From an uncultured Synechococcaceae cyanobacterium (GTDB lineage: Bacteria > Cyanobacteriota > Cyanobacteriia > PCC-6307 > Cyanobiaceae): DNA of 32,466 nt. The position numbers and the translations under genes are program-made. Every line of letters begins with the position of its first letter. The first letter of the stretch is position 1. The stretch is from NCBI GenBank assembly GCA_902537275.1, contig CACBAW010000008.1:1-32466 (forward strand), written 5' to 3'. Shown here in pieces: positions 8,638 through 18,456 of this stretch. The notes under the pieces are model-generated. The model was not told where the DNA came from, did not search any database, and saw nothing but the letters and a program-made list of their open reading frames with translations.

Positions 8638-10110
8638 ATGCAATTTTCCACATTCCAAAAAAATCTAGATAACTGGCAAGGTGCTTCATTAATTTTTGGA
8701 GTTTTAGAGGAAGAAATTTCAAGCCAACTTGAAAACATAAAATTTATTATTGACCCAAAATTATTACTAAAAAAAGTTACTCAAAAAAAATTTAAAGGAG
8801 AAAAAGGAAAAACTTTAAGCTTTGAATTTTTAGATCAAAAATTAGAAACTTTAATCATAGTTGGTCTTGGCAAATCGAAGGACCTAAAAAAAAGTGATAT
8901 AGAAAACTCTATAGGAAATCTAGTTAGGAAAACAGTTGATAAAAATGAAAAAATCAGCATCTTGCTGCCTTGGGAATTTATAAATTCACAACTAGAAATA
9001 AATCAACTAGCAGAGTCAGCCAGATTATCTGCCTTTAAGGACAATAGATTCAATAAGAAAAGAGATGAAAAGAAAGTTCTTAAAGAAATAGAGTTTTTAA
9101 ATTTGAAAGAATTTGAGAATATTAGCTTTGAAGAGACATCACAAATATGTGAAGGTGTTGAACTAGCTAGAAGACTTGTAGCCGCCCCTCCAAATAGTCT
9201 TACTCCTCAGGAAATGTCTATACAAGCTTCTCAAATAGCTAAAGATCATGGTTTGGAAGTAAAAATTTTAGAGGCAAAAGATTGTGAAGATTTAGGAATG
9301 GGCGCATATTTAGCTGTAGCGAAAGGTTCTGATTTAGATCCTAAATTTATACATCTTACTTTAAAGTCAGAGGGGCCTATTAAAGAAAAGATTGCGCTTG
9401 TTGGGAAGGGTTTAACCTTTGATTCTGGAGGATACAATCTGAAGGTAGGAGCATCTCAAATTGAAATGATGAAATATGATATGGGCGGAAGCGCTGCAGT
9501 TTTAGGAGCAGCAAAAGCACTTGGAGCAATAAAACCAAAGGGATTAGAAATTCATTTTATTGTGGCATCTTGCGAAAACATGATAAATGGATCTGCAGTA
9601 CATCCTGGAGATGTAGTTAAGGCATCTAATGGTAAGACAATTGAAATAAATAACACTGATGCAGAGGGCAGACTCACATTAGCTGATGCTTTAACTTACG
9701 CATCCAATTTAAACCCAGATTCAATAATAGATCTGGCTACTTTAACAGGAGCTATTGTTGTTGCATTAGGGAATGATGTAGCTGGATTCTGGAGCAATAA
9801 TGATGATCTAGCAAATGATCTAAAAACTGCATCAGCCCAGGCTGGAGAAGAATTATGGCAAATGCCTTTACAAAAATCTTACAAAGAAGGGTTAAAGTCT
9901 CATATAGCTGACATGAAAAATACAGGTCCTAGAGCAGGTGGGTCAATAACTGCTGCTTTGTTTTTAGAGGAATTCTTTGATTCAGAGATAAAATGGGCTC
10001 ATATCGATATTGCTGGGACTTGTTGGACTGATAAGAATAAAGGAATTAATCCATCAGGTGCAACCGGTTTTGGAGTTAAAACTCTTGTTCAATGGATTAA
10101 AAATAAATAG
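8638..10110 (+). CDS. pepA: Leucyl aminopeptidase (M17, cytosol aminopeptidase)
   Basis: A 490-residue two-domain enzyme that removes N-terminal residues from peptides using two metal ions. The M17 signature NTDAEGR is at residues 339-345. The metal/active-site stretch [14 protein letters not shown] precedes it, and [14 protein letters not shown] lies between. The N-terminal 160 residues are the divergent regulatory domain. Length and motif order match cyanobacterial PepA. ATG at 8638. The 3' end is 11 bp from the convergent msrA stop. Confidence 0.97.
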   Translation: MQFSTFQKNLDNWQGASLIFGVLEEEISSQLENIKFIIDPKLLLKKVTQKKFKGEKGKTLSFEFLDQKLETLIIVGLGKSKDLKKSDIENSIGNLVRKTVDKNEKISILLPWEFINSQLEINQLAESARLSAFKDNRFNKKRDEKKVLKEIEFLNLKEFENISFEETSQICEGVELARRLVAAPPNSLTPQEMSIQASQIAKDHGLEVKILEAKDCEDLGMGAYLAVAKGSDLDPKFIHLTLKSEGPIKEKIALVGKGLTFDSGGYNLKVGASQIEMMKYDMGGSAAVLGAAKALGAIKPKGLEIHFIVASCENMINGSAVHPGDVVKASNGKTIEINNTDAEGRLTLADALTYASNLNPDSIIDLATLTGAIVVALGNDVAGFWSNNDDLANDLKTASAQAGEELWQMPLQKSYKEGLKSHIADMKNTGPRAGGSITAALFLEEFFDSEIKWAHIDIAGTCWTDKNKGINPSGATGFGVKTLVQWIKNK

Positions 10111-10121
10111 CTATATTTACA

Positions 10122-10724
10122 TCATTCATTCCAAAGATTTGTTGATCTAGCATTATCGCCCCATAATTTATCCAACCTCTGATCTCTCCCGCATGAGAAT
10201 CTATAGAACTTATATTTTAATTCATTTCTCTCAGCAAAATCCTGATGATATTCTTCAGCCAACCAAAACTGACCTTTTGATTTAAGTTCTACAGATATTT
10301 TTTCTAATGGCACTCGCAATTCATTAGAGGCGGAAACAATTGCATTTATTGCATCATTTTCTTCAGTTGTATCTTTGAAAAATATCACTGGCCTATAAGA
10401 ATCTCCACGATCACAAAATTGACCCTTACCGTCTAGAGGATCAATATTTCTGAAGTAAAGCCTAAGTATCTCGGGCAAAGTTACCAATTTGGAATCATAG
10501 TTTATCAAAACCACTTCCTGATGTCCTTCATGATTTTCGTAAGTAGGATTTTGCAAATCTCCACCTGAATAGCCACTTTCTACAAAATTTATCCCCTTTA
10601 ATGACTCTAAATCATGTTCTAAACACCAAAAACAACCTCCTGCAAGAATCAATTCCTCTGCAAAAGTGTTTACAGGGTTAACAAACATTGAAAGAGCAAC
10701 TATTAGAGATAAGAGGTATTTCAT
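10122..10724 (-). CDS. msrA: Exported peptide-methionine (S)-S-oxide reductase MsrA
   Basis: A 200-residue enzyme that reduces the S-epimer of methionine sulfoxide in proteins. The catalytic GGCFWC motif is present with the nucleophile at C31, followed by GYSGG and the EEYHQDFA block near the C-terminus. Unlike many cytosolic MsrA proteins it begins with a clear signal peptide (KYLLSLIVALSMFVNPVNTFA, cleavage expected near residue 22), which would place it in the periplasm or thylakoid lumen. ATG at 10722-10724. It is the last gene of the lpx cluster, 16 bp after lpxB, which fits an envelope job. Localisation is inference from the leader. Confidence 0.93.
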   Translation of the reverse strand: MKYLLSLIVALSMFVNPVNTFAEELILAGGCFWCLEHDLESLKGINFVESGYSGGDLQNPTYENHEGHQEVVLINYDSKLVTLPEILRLYFRNIDPLDGKGQFCDRGDSYRPVIFFKDTTEENDAINAIVSASNELRVPLEKISVELKSKGQFWLAEEYHQDFAERNELKYKFYRFSCGRDQRLDKLWGDNARSTNLWNE

Positions 10725-10740
10725 TTTTTTATTATAAAGT

Positions 10741-11919
10741 TCAAATAATAGAATTAATAATCTCCTCAGCAGCTCTCTGGACTACACCCTCTTCTCCTAA
10801 TTCTTTTTTTAAAAAAGCATACCCTTTTTTAATTTTTATTTTTTCTGACTTTCCCTCAAGAATCCTACAAGATTTGTAAAAAATTTTCTTTTCATCAAAC
10901 TCTCTTTGCACAAACTCAGGGATTATTAATTTATTAACTAACAAATTTACAGGAGAAATAAATCTTACTTTGAAATTAAGAATTTTTTTAGCAATAAAGG
11001 CAGTTACCCTACTTACTCTATAACCAACAATCTGTGGGATTGCATATAAAGCTAATTCCATATTAACTGTCCCAGATTTGCAAAAAGCAATTTTAGTAAG
11101 CGAATAAATATAAGGCTTTAATTTTGCACAATCTTTTTGAGAAATCACAAATCCTTTAACTTGATATTTTCTCAAGGCTTTTTTGAATATTTCATCAAAA
11201 GCAATCCGACAGGAGGGGATATAGACAATTAAACTTGGATATTTTTGTTGTAATTTTTTAGCCGCTTTCATAAAAGTAGGTAATACATATCGTAATTCTT
11301 GAGGTCTTGATGCTGGCATCAAAAGGAGGATATTTTGATTAGAGCGAAGGTTAAGAATAGTTCTGGCATCCTTCTTTAAAGGAAGTTTTTTTGTCAAATC
11401 AATCATTGGATGTCCCACCCACAAAACATTTCCGCCCCTCTTTTTATAAAATGCTGCTTCTTTCTTGAAAATCGCGAAAATTTTATCAGAAAATTTAATT
11501 AGATTTGTTGTAGTGTTATTGCCAACCCTCCAAGCCCACTCTTGAGGAGCAATATAGTAAAAAATTGGAATTTTAGTTTTCGATCTTTTTAATTTTGTTC
11601 CAATATTTATATTGGGGCCCATATAGTCAATAAGAATTAAGCAATCTGGAGGATATTTTTTTAGTAATTTATAAAATCTTTTTTGAATTCTTATTGTTGG
11701 AAGAATAAGAGGTAAAGCCTCCCAAATTCCTATTGCACTAATTGATGTAGTATCTTGAAGAATTTTTACACCTTGTTTCCTCATCCTTTCCCCACCTAAT
11801 CCGCAAATTTCTAAATCTATCGATTTTTTTTTAGATTCCTCTAATAATGCTTTTGATAACAAACTTCCGTGCAAATCTCCAGAGACTTCTCCGGTACTTA
11901 TAAATATCTTTTTATTCAT
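10741..11919 (-). CDS. lpxB: Lipid-A-disaccharide synthase LpxB
   Basis: A 392-residue GT19 glycosyltransferase that joins UDP-diacylglucosamine and lipid X to form the lipid A disaccharide at the inner membrane face. Family marks are the N-terminal FISTGEVSGDLHGSLL, YYIAPQEWAWR, WVGHPMID, LLLMPASRPQEL and AFCKSGTVNMELAL. The ATG overlaps the lpxA stop as ATGA (11916-11919), indicating translational coupling. It lies in a probable bamA-lpxC-fabZ-lpxA-lpxB-msrA operon. Confidence 0.97.
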   Translation of the reverse strand: MNKKIFISTGEVSGDLHGSLLSKALLEESKKKSIDLEICGLGGERMRKQGVKILQDTTSISAIGIWEALPLILPTIRIQKRFYKLLKKYPPDCLILIDYMGPNINIGTKLKRSKTKIPIFYYIAPQEWAWRVGNNTTTNLIKFSDKIFAIFKKEAAFYKKRGGNVLWVGHPMIDLTKKLPLKKDARTILNLRSNQNILLLMPASRPQELRYVLPTFMKAAKKLQQKYPSLIVYIPSCRIAFDEIFKKALRKYQVKGFVISQKDCAKLKPYIYSLTKIAFCKSGTVNMELALYAIPQIVGYRVSRVTAFIAKKILNFKVRFISPVNLLVNKLIIPEFVQREFDEKKIFYKSCRILEGKSEKIKIKKGYAFLKKELGEEGVVQRAAEEIINSII

Positions 11920-12758
11920 AAATACACTATAGGCATTGGTCCTCGTCTTTCTTTAGATATTGACTCTTTTAAGAAATCACATAATTTTGAAGATGAAATA
12001 TCTAATTCTCCTTTCATTACTTTTTCTAATGAATTTGAAATCGCATCATTAGATTTAAAAAGGGAATTCCAAGTAGTTTGCAAAAGTTTTAAATCAAAAT
12101 CTTTATTTTCCATTAAACCACTTCTCTTAATTCCAATTCTATTTAAACCTCTCAATCTTCCTGGATGCCCTTCGGCCAAACAAAAAGGAGGTACATCTCT
12201 ATCTACTCTAGTCATCCCTCCAATCATTGCTAAATAGCCAATATGTACAAACTGATGAATACCCAAACAACCACCAATAATAGCTTTATCTTCAATCTTT
12301 ACATGGCCTGCAACCTGAACACTATTTGATAAAACTATCCTATTACCAAGTTCACAATTATGGCCGATGTGAGTATAAGCCATCAACAAATTATTATTGC
12401 CAATAATAGTTTTTTCACCTTCATCAGTTGCCTTATTAATAGTTACACATTCTCTGAAAGTATTATTATCTCCAATAATTACTTCAGTATGGGCCCCTCT
12501 ATATTTAAGGTCTTGAGGATCAAGACCTATAAAAACACTTGGAAAAACTTTATTGTTAATACCAATTTGAGTTCTTCCTGAAATAACAGCATTCGGCCCT
12601 ATTTCGGTTCCTTTCCCAATAGTCACATTAGGACCGACAATAGCTCCTTGAGAGATAATAACCCCATCATGTAATTCGGCACTAGGATCAACAAAAGCAT
12701 TCGGATGCACTTTTACACCACTAAAGCTTGAGTTAAGTTCAGTATTTTTATTATCCAT
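11916..12758 (-). CDS. lpxA: UDP-N-acetylglucosamine acyltransferase LpxA
   Basis: About 280 residues, a left-handed beta-helix acyltransferase catalysing the first lipid A step (3-O-acylation of UDP-GlcNAc). Hexapeptide repeats fill the N-terminal two thirds. The catalytic His region MAYTHIGHNC matches the E. coli H125 area, and a helical C-terminal tail follows. I chose the ATG at 12756-12758, four bases after the fabZ stop. A TTG at 12768-12770 is in frame, adds four residues and overlaps fabZ by 8 bases, and cannot be excluded. Confidence 0.95.
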   Translation of the reverse strand: MDNKNTELNSSFSGVKVHPNAFVDPSAELHDGVIISQGAIVGPNVTIGKGTEIGPNAVISGRTQIGINNKVFPSVFIGLDPQDLKYRGAHTEVIIGDNNTFRECVTINKATDEGEKTIIGNNNLLMAYTHIGHNCELGNRIVLSNSVQVAGHVKIEDKAIIGGCLGIHQFVHIGYLAMIGGMTRVDRDVPPFCLAEGHPGRLRGLNRIGIKRSGLMENKDFDLKLLQTTWNSLFKSNDAISNSLEKVMKGELDISSSKLCDFLKESISKERRGPMPIVYL

Positions 12759-12762
12759 ATCT

Positions 12763-13221
12763 CTAATCAACTAGTGAAAACATTAATTCTCCAGCACAAA
12801 CTAACTTCCCATCAACATGCGCCTCACCTTTAACCTTTCCAAATCTTTGTCTTTTAATAGACAATAGCTCACAAGAAATTATCAATTGATCTCCAGGCAC
12901 AACTGGTTTTCTGAATTTAACATTATTGATTCCAGCAAAGACAAAAAGTCCCTTAGGAAGATCGGGCATTTGCGTTACAATTATTCCACCAACTTGAGCC
13001 ATTGATTCAACAATGAGAACACCTGGCATCAAGGGTCTCTCTGGAAAGTGTCCCTGAAATTGAGGTTCATTAATAGTTACATTTTTTACTGCAACAGCTC
13101 TTTCCCCAGGAATATGCTCAATAACTTTGTCCACAAGAGCAAAAGGATATCTGTGAGGTAACAAACCCAGTATGTGCTCAGAAGAAAGTTGATTATTTAC
13201 ACTGGATAATTTCTTTTCCAA
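12763..13221 (-). CDS. fabZ: 3-hydroxyacyl-ACP dehydratase FabZ
   Basis: A 152-residue hot-dog-fold dehydratase of fatty acid elongation. The catalytic pair is seen as H58 in [12 protein letters not shown] and E72 in IVESMAQ. The start appears to be TTG at 13219-13221, since no ATG precedes the conserved [12 protein letters not shown] block in this frame. It sits between lpxC (17 bp gap) and lpxA, the classical arrangement that places the FabZ/LpxA competition for hydroxyacyl-ACP in one operon. Confidence 0.96.
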   Translation of the reverse strand: MEKKLSSVNNQLSSEHILGLLPHRYPFALVDKVIEHIPGERAVAVKNVTINEPQFQGHFPERPLMPGVLIVESMAQVGGIIVTQMPDLPKGLFVFAGINNVKFRKPVVPGDQLIISCELLSIKRQRFGKVKGEAHVDGKLVCAGELMFSLVD

Positions 13222-13238
13222 AACAATTAAAGATAAAG

Positions 13239-14075
13239 TTAATTTTTTAGCGATGAGGCCAATAAAGCATTTAAAGAATGTGATCCTTTATAAACTAAAA
13301 TTTGAGCCTTAGGTAACCCTACCAAAGCCAAGTCCCCAATTAAGTCTAAAATTTTATGTCTTATTGGTTCATTATCAAATCTTAATGGTGGATTTAACCA
13401 TTTATCACCATCACAAACAAGGGCATTTTCCAAACTTCCGCCTTTTATTAATCCAAGTTCACTTAACTCCTGAAATTGATCTTTAAAACCAAATGTTCTT
13501 GCAGGAGCAATCATTTCAACAAAACTTTTTGGATTTAAATCAATTACAAAAGTTTGATTTCCAATTGCTTTATAGGCAAAACTTATAGTAGATATTATAG
13601 TAGTCTTTTCAGAAGGAGTTGCTGCTATAACTGAGCCTTCTTTATTTAAAATTATTGATTTATTAATCTCTCGAAAAAAATTATCTGGTCTAGGTGCTTT
13701 TTTTATCCCAACTTTTTCAAAATCTCTAACCCACTGAATTGCCGAACCATCTAAAAGAGGAATCTCTTTTCCATCAACCTCAATATGTATATAACTCAAT
13801 CCACACCCTGCCATTGAAGATAATAAATGTTCGATGGTATACAAATTTCTCCCCCCTAATTTAACAGCCGTACAAAGCATAGTACTTCCAATTAAATCCT
13901 GAGTTAACTTAAAAATCTCGTTAGGTTTATCTCTAAAAGAAACATAATATCCTTCTTTCTCATAGGAAGAAATTTTAATTCTTGTTTTTTCGCCACTGTG
14001 TAAACCTATACCCTCTCTGGAGATAACACCAGCCAAGGTATAGCAAGAATCATAATTAGCAGGCCAAGAAAACAC
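13239..14075 (-). CDS. lpxC: UDP-3-O-acyl-N-acetylglucosamine deacetylase LpxC
   Basis: A 278-residue zinc deacetylase, the committed step of lipid A synthesis. Zinc ligands are visible as H83 in [12 protein letters not shown], and H240 and D244 in [10 protein letters not shown], with the catalytic His at 266 in GSHSLNA. The start is GTG at 14073-14075, directly after the bamA TAA with no spacer, and the first residues [13 protein letters not shown] match cyanobacterial LpxC N-termini. This junction implies translation coupled to bamA. Confidence 0.96.
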   Translation of the reverse strand: MFSWPANYDSCYTLAGVISREGIGLHSGEKTRIKISSYEKEGYYVSFRDKPNEIFKLTQDLIGSTMLCTAVKLGGRNLYTIEHLLSSMAGCGLSYIHIEVDGKEIPLLDGSAIQWVRDFEKVGIKKAPRPDNFFREINKSIILNKEGSVIAATPSEKTTIISTISFAYKAIGNQTFVIDLNPKSFVEMIAPARTFGFKDQFQELSELGLIKGGSLENALVCDGDKWLNPPLRFDNEPIRHKILDLIGDLALVGLPKAQILVYKGSHSLNALLASSLKN

Positions 14076-16214
14076 TTAAAACTTCCATCCAACTCCAAGT
14101 GTATATCTCCAATCTCCACTTAAGTCCTTGCTAGCAACATCTAATCTTAATGGACCTATTGGTGTTTTAACCCCAACTCCACCTCCAAGAGAAAAACCAG
14201 AACCTGATTTCTGCAATAATTTACCTGGTTTTCCAGGAACTTTCTTTTGAGACCCTAGATCACCTCCTGCATCGACGAATAAAGCTCCCGATATCATTCT
14301 CCAAACAGGGAATCTATATTCTGCTGTGCCCTCAACAAAACTTTTACTCACAGCCAACTCACAAGATCCCCAACCTCTAACAGATGATGTTCCTCCCATA
14401 CAAAATGCTTCGTAAGGAGGTAATTCCCCAAGAATAGTTCCAGCCTTAAATTGAAATCCAATAGCTTGAGGACAGTCTTCACTCGTAGCATCTCTCGACT
14501 TACATGCTTTAGTTAAATTTATTAATTTTGTTGGTATAAAAAATGAATATGAGGCTTTCATTCTATTAAAAGTTGGAGAGTTTTTCCCCATTGAAACAAA
14601 TTGTTCAGTACCAAAGGTAAATTTATTTCCTGAAGTTGGGTTGATGGAATTGTTCAAATTATTTCTAGAAGTACTAGCGATAACACTCACTAATGTATTT
14701 TCTTCAGGGCATGAGCCATCATTTGGAGTAAATCCAATACAAATAATGTCGCTTATGTTATTTCTGGTTGTGGTTGGGGTCCTATCACCATAGGGTTTTT
14801 TGTTTCCATCACCATCAATCATCCTTACTTTCTTAAAATTCATTCCTGCGAGAACTCTCCACTTAGCTACTTTAAATGGATCTCCACCATTTAATGGCCT
14901 TGAGAAAGAAAATCCACCTCCTGTTTTTTCTAAAACTATTGATGAGAAAGTATCAGAGCTAGATGGTGTTTGATTATCTACTGCATATAATCTCCCATTT
15001 TTTTCACTTTTAAATTCTTGTGGATAATCTCTACTTAAAAAAATATTTGTTCTAAAAGATGTTTTATGTTTATCTCCTTTAATCCATGGATCAGTTAATG
15101 AAAAATTATAAGTAGTTGAATATTCTCCGAAATTTAGATTTAAATTTGTAGTCCATGCTCTTCCAAATGCATTTGTTTCCTGCAAACCCATTGAAGCAAA
15201 GATACCTGAACTATTGCTATAACCAAGTCCACCTGTCAACGATCCTGTTCTTTGCTCACTCAAGTCTAAAAAAATTATGACTTGACCAGGATTTAAATTA
15301 TCAGGGCTAAGAGAAACCTTTACATCATCAAATAATGATGTGGCATAGAGTCTACCGATATCAGCTTCTAAGATTTTTCTATTAAAAATGGTGCCAGGTT
15401 GTGTTTTTAATTCTCTCTCTATAACCCAGTCTTTTGTTTTCCCTTTTCTTGGTTTTCCATCAATAATAAATTCACCATCAGAATTTGGGAATCTTATTTT
15501 TACGTCAGATATAATGCCCTCAGAAACTTTTAATATTACTACTCCGTTCTCAGTGATTCTATCTGGGCCATTTATTCTAGCTAAAGAATAACCCGCTTTT
15601 TCATAACGATCTTTTATTATTGCTATCTTATTTTGAAATTCCTTTAAGTTAAGGGTTGTCCCATAATAATTTTTAAAAATATCATCTAAGTATTCATTAG
15701 AGATTATAGAGTTTATTGGTTTAAGTTCAACTTTCTTTAAGATTGGATTAGGCACTACATTTACTATTAGCCTCACGCCTAGTGGCCCATCTTGAGACTT
15801 TATTTTAACTCCTGAAAACCAACCACTAGCATATATTGCATTGAGGTCTTGATTTAAAATTTGATTATCAACAATACTTCCAGGTTTAATGCTCATGGAA
15901 TCATATGCAGCCAATTCAAGTTTTCTACCCTCAGGATGATTTTCCCAACCTTCGATAATTATTTCTGAGATAAGAACACTTTCTTCATTAGTATCATTAT
16001 TATTTTCTGCAAGAAGAAATTCTTTCCTTTTTTTAATATCTATCCCTTGAGATAAAACATTATTAATATCTGAAATTTCTAAGTTTTTTATTGATTGATC
16101 AACATCATTTGATAAATACTTAGCAGCCAGTTCTGAATTATTTGATATCAAAATCAAGGGGGAGCAGGCAACATTTATGAAAACCTTTCCAAATTTTAAA
16201 AAATGTTTTTGCAT
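14076..16214 (-). CDS. bamA: Outer-membrane protein assembly factor BamA/Omp85
   Basis: A 712-residue Omp85 protein that folds beta-barrels into the outer membrane. After a hydrophobic N-terminal leader (about residues 8-30) and a low-complexity linker come about three POTRA domains (residues about 80-325), the number usual in cyanobacteria. The 16-strand barrel follows, beginning near SLTGGLGYSNSSGIF. The L6 signature appears as SSVRGWGSCELAVSK, and the chain ends in aromatic F (GVGWKF), the typical barrel C-terminus. Several Cys pairs occur in predicted barrel loops. It is the second gene after purC (36 bp) and heads the lpx genes. Confidence 0.94.
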   Translation of the reverse strand: MQKHFLKFGKVFINVACSPLILISNNSELAAKYLSNDVDQSIKNLEISDINNVLSQGIDIKKRKEFLLAENNNDTNEESVLISEIIIEGWENHPEGRKLELAAYDSMSIKPGSIVDNQILNQDLNAIYASGWFSGVKIKSQDGPLGVRLIVNVVPNPILKKVELKPINSIISNEYLDDIFKNYYGTTLNLKEFQNKIAIIKDRYEKAGYSLARINGPDRITENGVVILKVSEGIISDVKIRFPNSDGEFIIDGKPRKGKTKDWVIERELKTQPGTIFNRKILEADIGRLYATSLFDDVKVSLSPDNLNPGQVIIFLDLSEQRTGSLTGGLGYSNSSGIFASMGLQETNAFGRAWTTNLNLNFGEYSTTYNFSLTDPWIKGDKHKTSFRTNIFLSRDYPQEFKSEKNGRLYAVDNQTPSSSDTFSSIVLEKTGGGFSFSRPLNGGDPFKVAKWRVLAGMNFKKVRMIDGDGNKKPYGDRTPTTTRNNISDIICIGFTPNDGSCPEENTLVSVIASTSRNNLNNSINPTSGNKFTFGTEQFVSMGKNSPTFNRMKASYSFFIPTKLINLTKACKSRDATSEDCPQAIGFQFKAGTILGELPPYEAFCMGGTSSVRGWGSCELAVSKSFVEGTAEYRFPVWRMISGALFVDAGGDLGSQKKVPGKPGKLLQKSGSGFSLGGGVGVKTPIGPLRLDVASKDLSGDWRYTLGVGWKF

Positions 16215-16250
16215 TTTACTTGTGATTAAGATGAGTAAGTCATTATTTAT

Positions 16251-16988
16251 TCAATTAGGTTTAAGAAAATCGTTTATTCTTCGGTGGATTTCACTATAAG
16301 CTTCAATTAGACCACCTAAATCATTCCTAAATCTATCTTTATCAAGACTTACAATTATATCATTTTTTTGATTTAGATCCCACAATCTACAATTATCAGG
16401 ACTTATTTCATCCCCAAGAATAATATTATTTTTTAGATCATAACCAAATTCCAATTTAAAATCTACAAGTTGAAGTTGAATATTTTTAAAAAAACTTTTC
16501 AGGATTACATTAATTTTTAAAGTTAAGTTAATTATAAACTCTAAATCATCAGAGCTTAATATATTCATTAATGCAATTCTATCTTTTGTAAGGAGGGGAT
16601 CATTAAGTTCATCATTTTTAAGATAGATATCAATTAATGGTTTTGATAGCAAAGTTCCAGGTTTAATAGTTGTTTGTTTACACAAAGAACCATAAGCAGT
16701 ATTTCTTAGAACAATTTCTAATGGAATTACTTTTATTTTTTTTGCAATCATTGTATTTTCATTTTCAAGTTTAATAAAATGAGTTGGAATATTCTTCTTA
16801 ATGAGAATCTCAAAAATTCTTGCACTTATAAGGCAATTAAGTTTGCCTTTACCTTCAAATTTTTCTCTTTTCAACGCATTAAAAGCTGTAGCATCGTCTT
16901 TAAATTCAATTTTTACTTTATCTAGATCATCATAAGTAAATACTTTTTTTGCTTTGCCTTCATATATCAACTCATATTTATTATTCAT
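16251..16988 (-). CDS. purC: SAICAR synthetase PurC
   Basis: A 245-residue enzyme joining CAIR and aspartate in purine synthesis. It starts with the diagnostic YELIYEGKAKKVF and includes FKDDATAFN, IPLEIVLRNTAYGS, LVDFKLEFG and GDEISPDNCRLWD. ATG at 16986-16988. It is divergent from purD across a 132 bp AT-rich spacer and first in the run toward bamA. Cotranscription with the envelope genes is suggested by the 36 bp gap only. Confidence 0.97.
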   Translation of the reverse strand: MNNKYELIYEGKAKKVFTYDDLDKVKIEFKDDATAFNALKREKFEGKGKLNCLISARIFEILIKKNIPTHFIKLENENTMIAKKIKVIPLEIVLRNTAYGSLCKQTTIKPGTLLSKPLIDIYLKNDELNDPLLTKDRIALMNILSSDDLEFIINLTLKINVILKSFFKNIQLQLVDFKLEFGYDLKNNIILGDEISPDNCRLWDLNQKNDIIVSLDKDRFRNDLGGLIEAYSEIHRRINDFLKPN

Positions 16989-17120
16989 TAATTTAAAACC
17001 TCATTATGATTACTAAAGTACTTTTTGTAATTAACATAATTATTAGAGATCAACTTCAAATGTTTTTATTTCATTTTAACTGATTATTCATCGAAACCTC
17101 ATAACCTTTAAAAACAATAT

Positions 17121-18452
17121 ATGGGAATTCATTCAAAAAGTTCTAGAAGCTTAATTAGATTAGAAAATATCTTAATTATTGGAAATGGCGGGAGAGAAAA
17201 CTCTTTAGCTTGGGCTATTCAAAAAAATGAATTAATTAAAAAAGTTTATTTAATACCTGGTAACGGTGGTTCAGAAAGAATAAATAAATGTGAAAGAATA
17301 AAAATTGATATAAATAATAAAAATGAACTTTTAGAAAAGCTTGATTTTCTTAAGATAGATTTAGTTGTAATTGGACCAGAAATACCTTTAGCAAATGGAT
17401 TAGCTGATTTTCTTCGACAAAAAGATTTTAAAGTATTTGGTCCTAATAAAGATGGAGCAAAATTAGAATTTAGTAAATCTTGGGCAAAGGGATTTATGCA
17501 AGACGCAAATATTCCAACTGCAAACTTTTGGAAAGTCAATTCTTTCGAAGAAGCAAAAAAAATCATCAATTCTGCATCAATTCCACTGGTAGTAAAAGCT
17601 GATGGTCTAGCTTCAGGTAAAGGTGTTTTTATTCCTAATTCAAAAGATGAATGTTTTAAAGCAGCAGAGTCGATTTTTAATGGTAGATTTGGCAACTCTG
17701 GGAATGTAGTTGTTCTAGAAGAAAAAATTCAAGGGCCAGAAGTTTCAGTTTTTGCTTTATGCGATGGAAAAAGATACACCTTACTTCCAACCGCCCAAGA
17801 TCACAAACGACTTAATGAGGAAGATAAAGGGCCAAATACAGGAGGAATGGGAGCTTATTCTCCTGCCCCATTATTAACAGAAGATTACCTAAATAGAATT
17901 ATAAAAGAGATAATTGAACCTACAATAAATGAACTAAATAAAAGAAATATTGACTATAGAGGTGTAATTTACTTTGGATTAATGATCACAGAATCTGGGC
18001 CCAAAGTTATAGAATATAATTGTAGATTTGGCGATCCAGAATGCCAAACAATAATGCCCCTGATGGATCAAAATTTTATATTACTTTTAGAGAAATGTTC
18101 AATGGGAAACTTAAATGGTGATGAAATAATTAATACTTCTGATAAAGTTAGTGGTTGTGTAATAGCTACCTCCAAAGGTTATCCTCACGAATATAAAATA
18201 GGCTTTCAAATAAATATGGATGAGATTGACACAAATGATTGTCAAATCTTCGACTCAGGTACTTCTTTAAGTGAAGATGGGAAATTATTAACTAATGGAG
18301 GAAGAGTCTTAAGTATTGTCTGTCAAGATAAAGACTTCGATATGGTTTTTGAAAAAGCATATAAGAATTTAAAAAAAATTCATTTTGAGGGTATTTACTT
18401 CAGAAATGACATAGGTTACCAAGTCAGAAAAAAATTTTCTAAGGAGAATTAA
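17121..18452 (+). CDS. purD: Phosphoribosylamine-glycine ligase (GARS) PurD
   Basis: A 443-residue ATP-grasp ligase making GAR, the second purine step. The N-terminal domain begins ILIIGNGGRENSLAWA at about residue 17, after a short extension. ATP-grasp landmarks include PLVVKADGLASGKGV, GPEVSVFALCDG, QDHKRLNEEDKGPNTGGMGA and RFGDPECQ. ATG at 17121 gives about 15 residues before the usual start; no closer ATG exists. An AAGGAG near its 3' end serves the next gene, four bases downstream, so purD and the sensor kinase are probably cotranscribed. Confidence 0.96.
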   Translation: MGIHSKSSRSLIRLENILIIGNGGRENSLAWAIQKNELIKKVYLIPGNGGSERINKCERIKIDINNKNELLEKLDFLKIDLVVIGPEIPLANGLADFLRQKDFKVFGPNKDGAKLEFSKSWAKGFMQDANIPTANFWKVNSFEEAKKIINSASIPLVVKADGLASGKGVFIPNSKDECFKAAESIFNGRFGNSGNVVVLEEKIQGPEVSVFALCDGKRYTLLPTAQDHKRLNEEDKGPNTGGMGAYSPAPLLTEDYLNRIIKEIIEPTINELNKRNIDYRGVIYFGLMITESGPKVIEYNCRFGDPECQTIMPLMDQNFILLLEKCSMGNLNGDEIINTSDKVSGCVIATSKGYPHEYKIGFQINMDEIDTNDCQIFDSGTSLSEDGKLLTNGGRVLSIVCQDKDFDMVFEKAYKNLKKIHFEGIYFRNDIGYQVRKKFSKEN

Positions 18453-18456
18453 GCTT

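Noticed and set aside
11869-12237. 122-codon plus frame across the lpxB/lpxA junction
   Set aside because: Antisense to two recognised genes, with composition typical of a shadow frame.
17246-17695. 149-codon minus frame inside purD, and a 152-codon minus frame at 19299-19757 inside nblS
   Set aside because: Both are antisense to well-conserved enzymes, begin at arbitrary positions, and show no domain or start signal.
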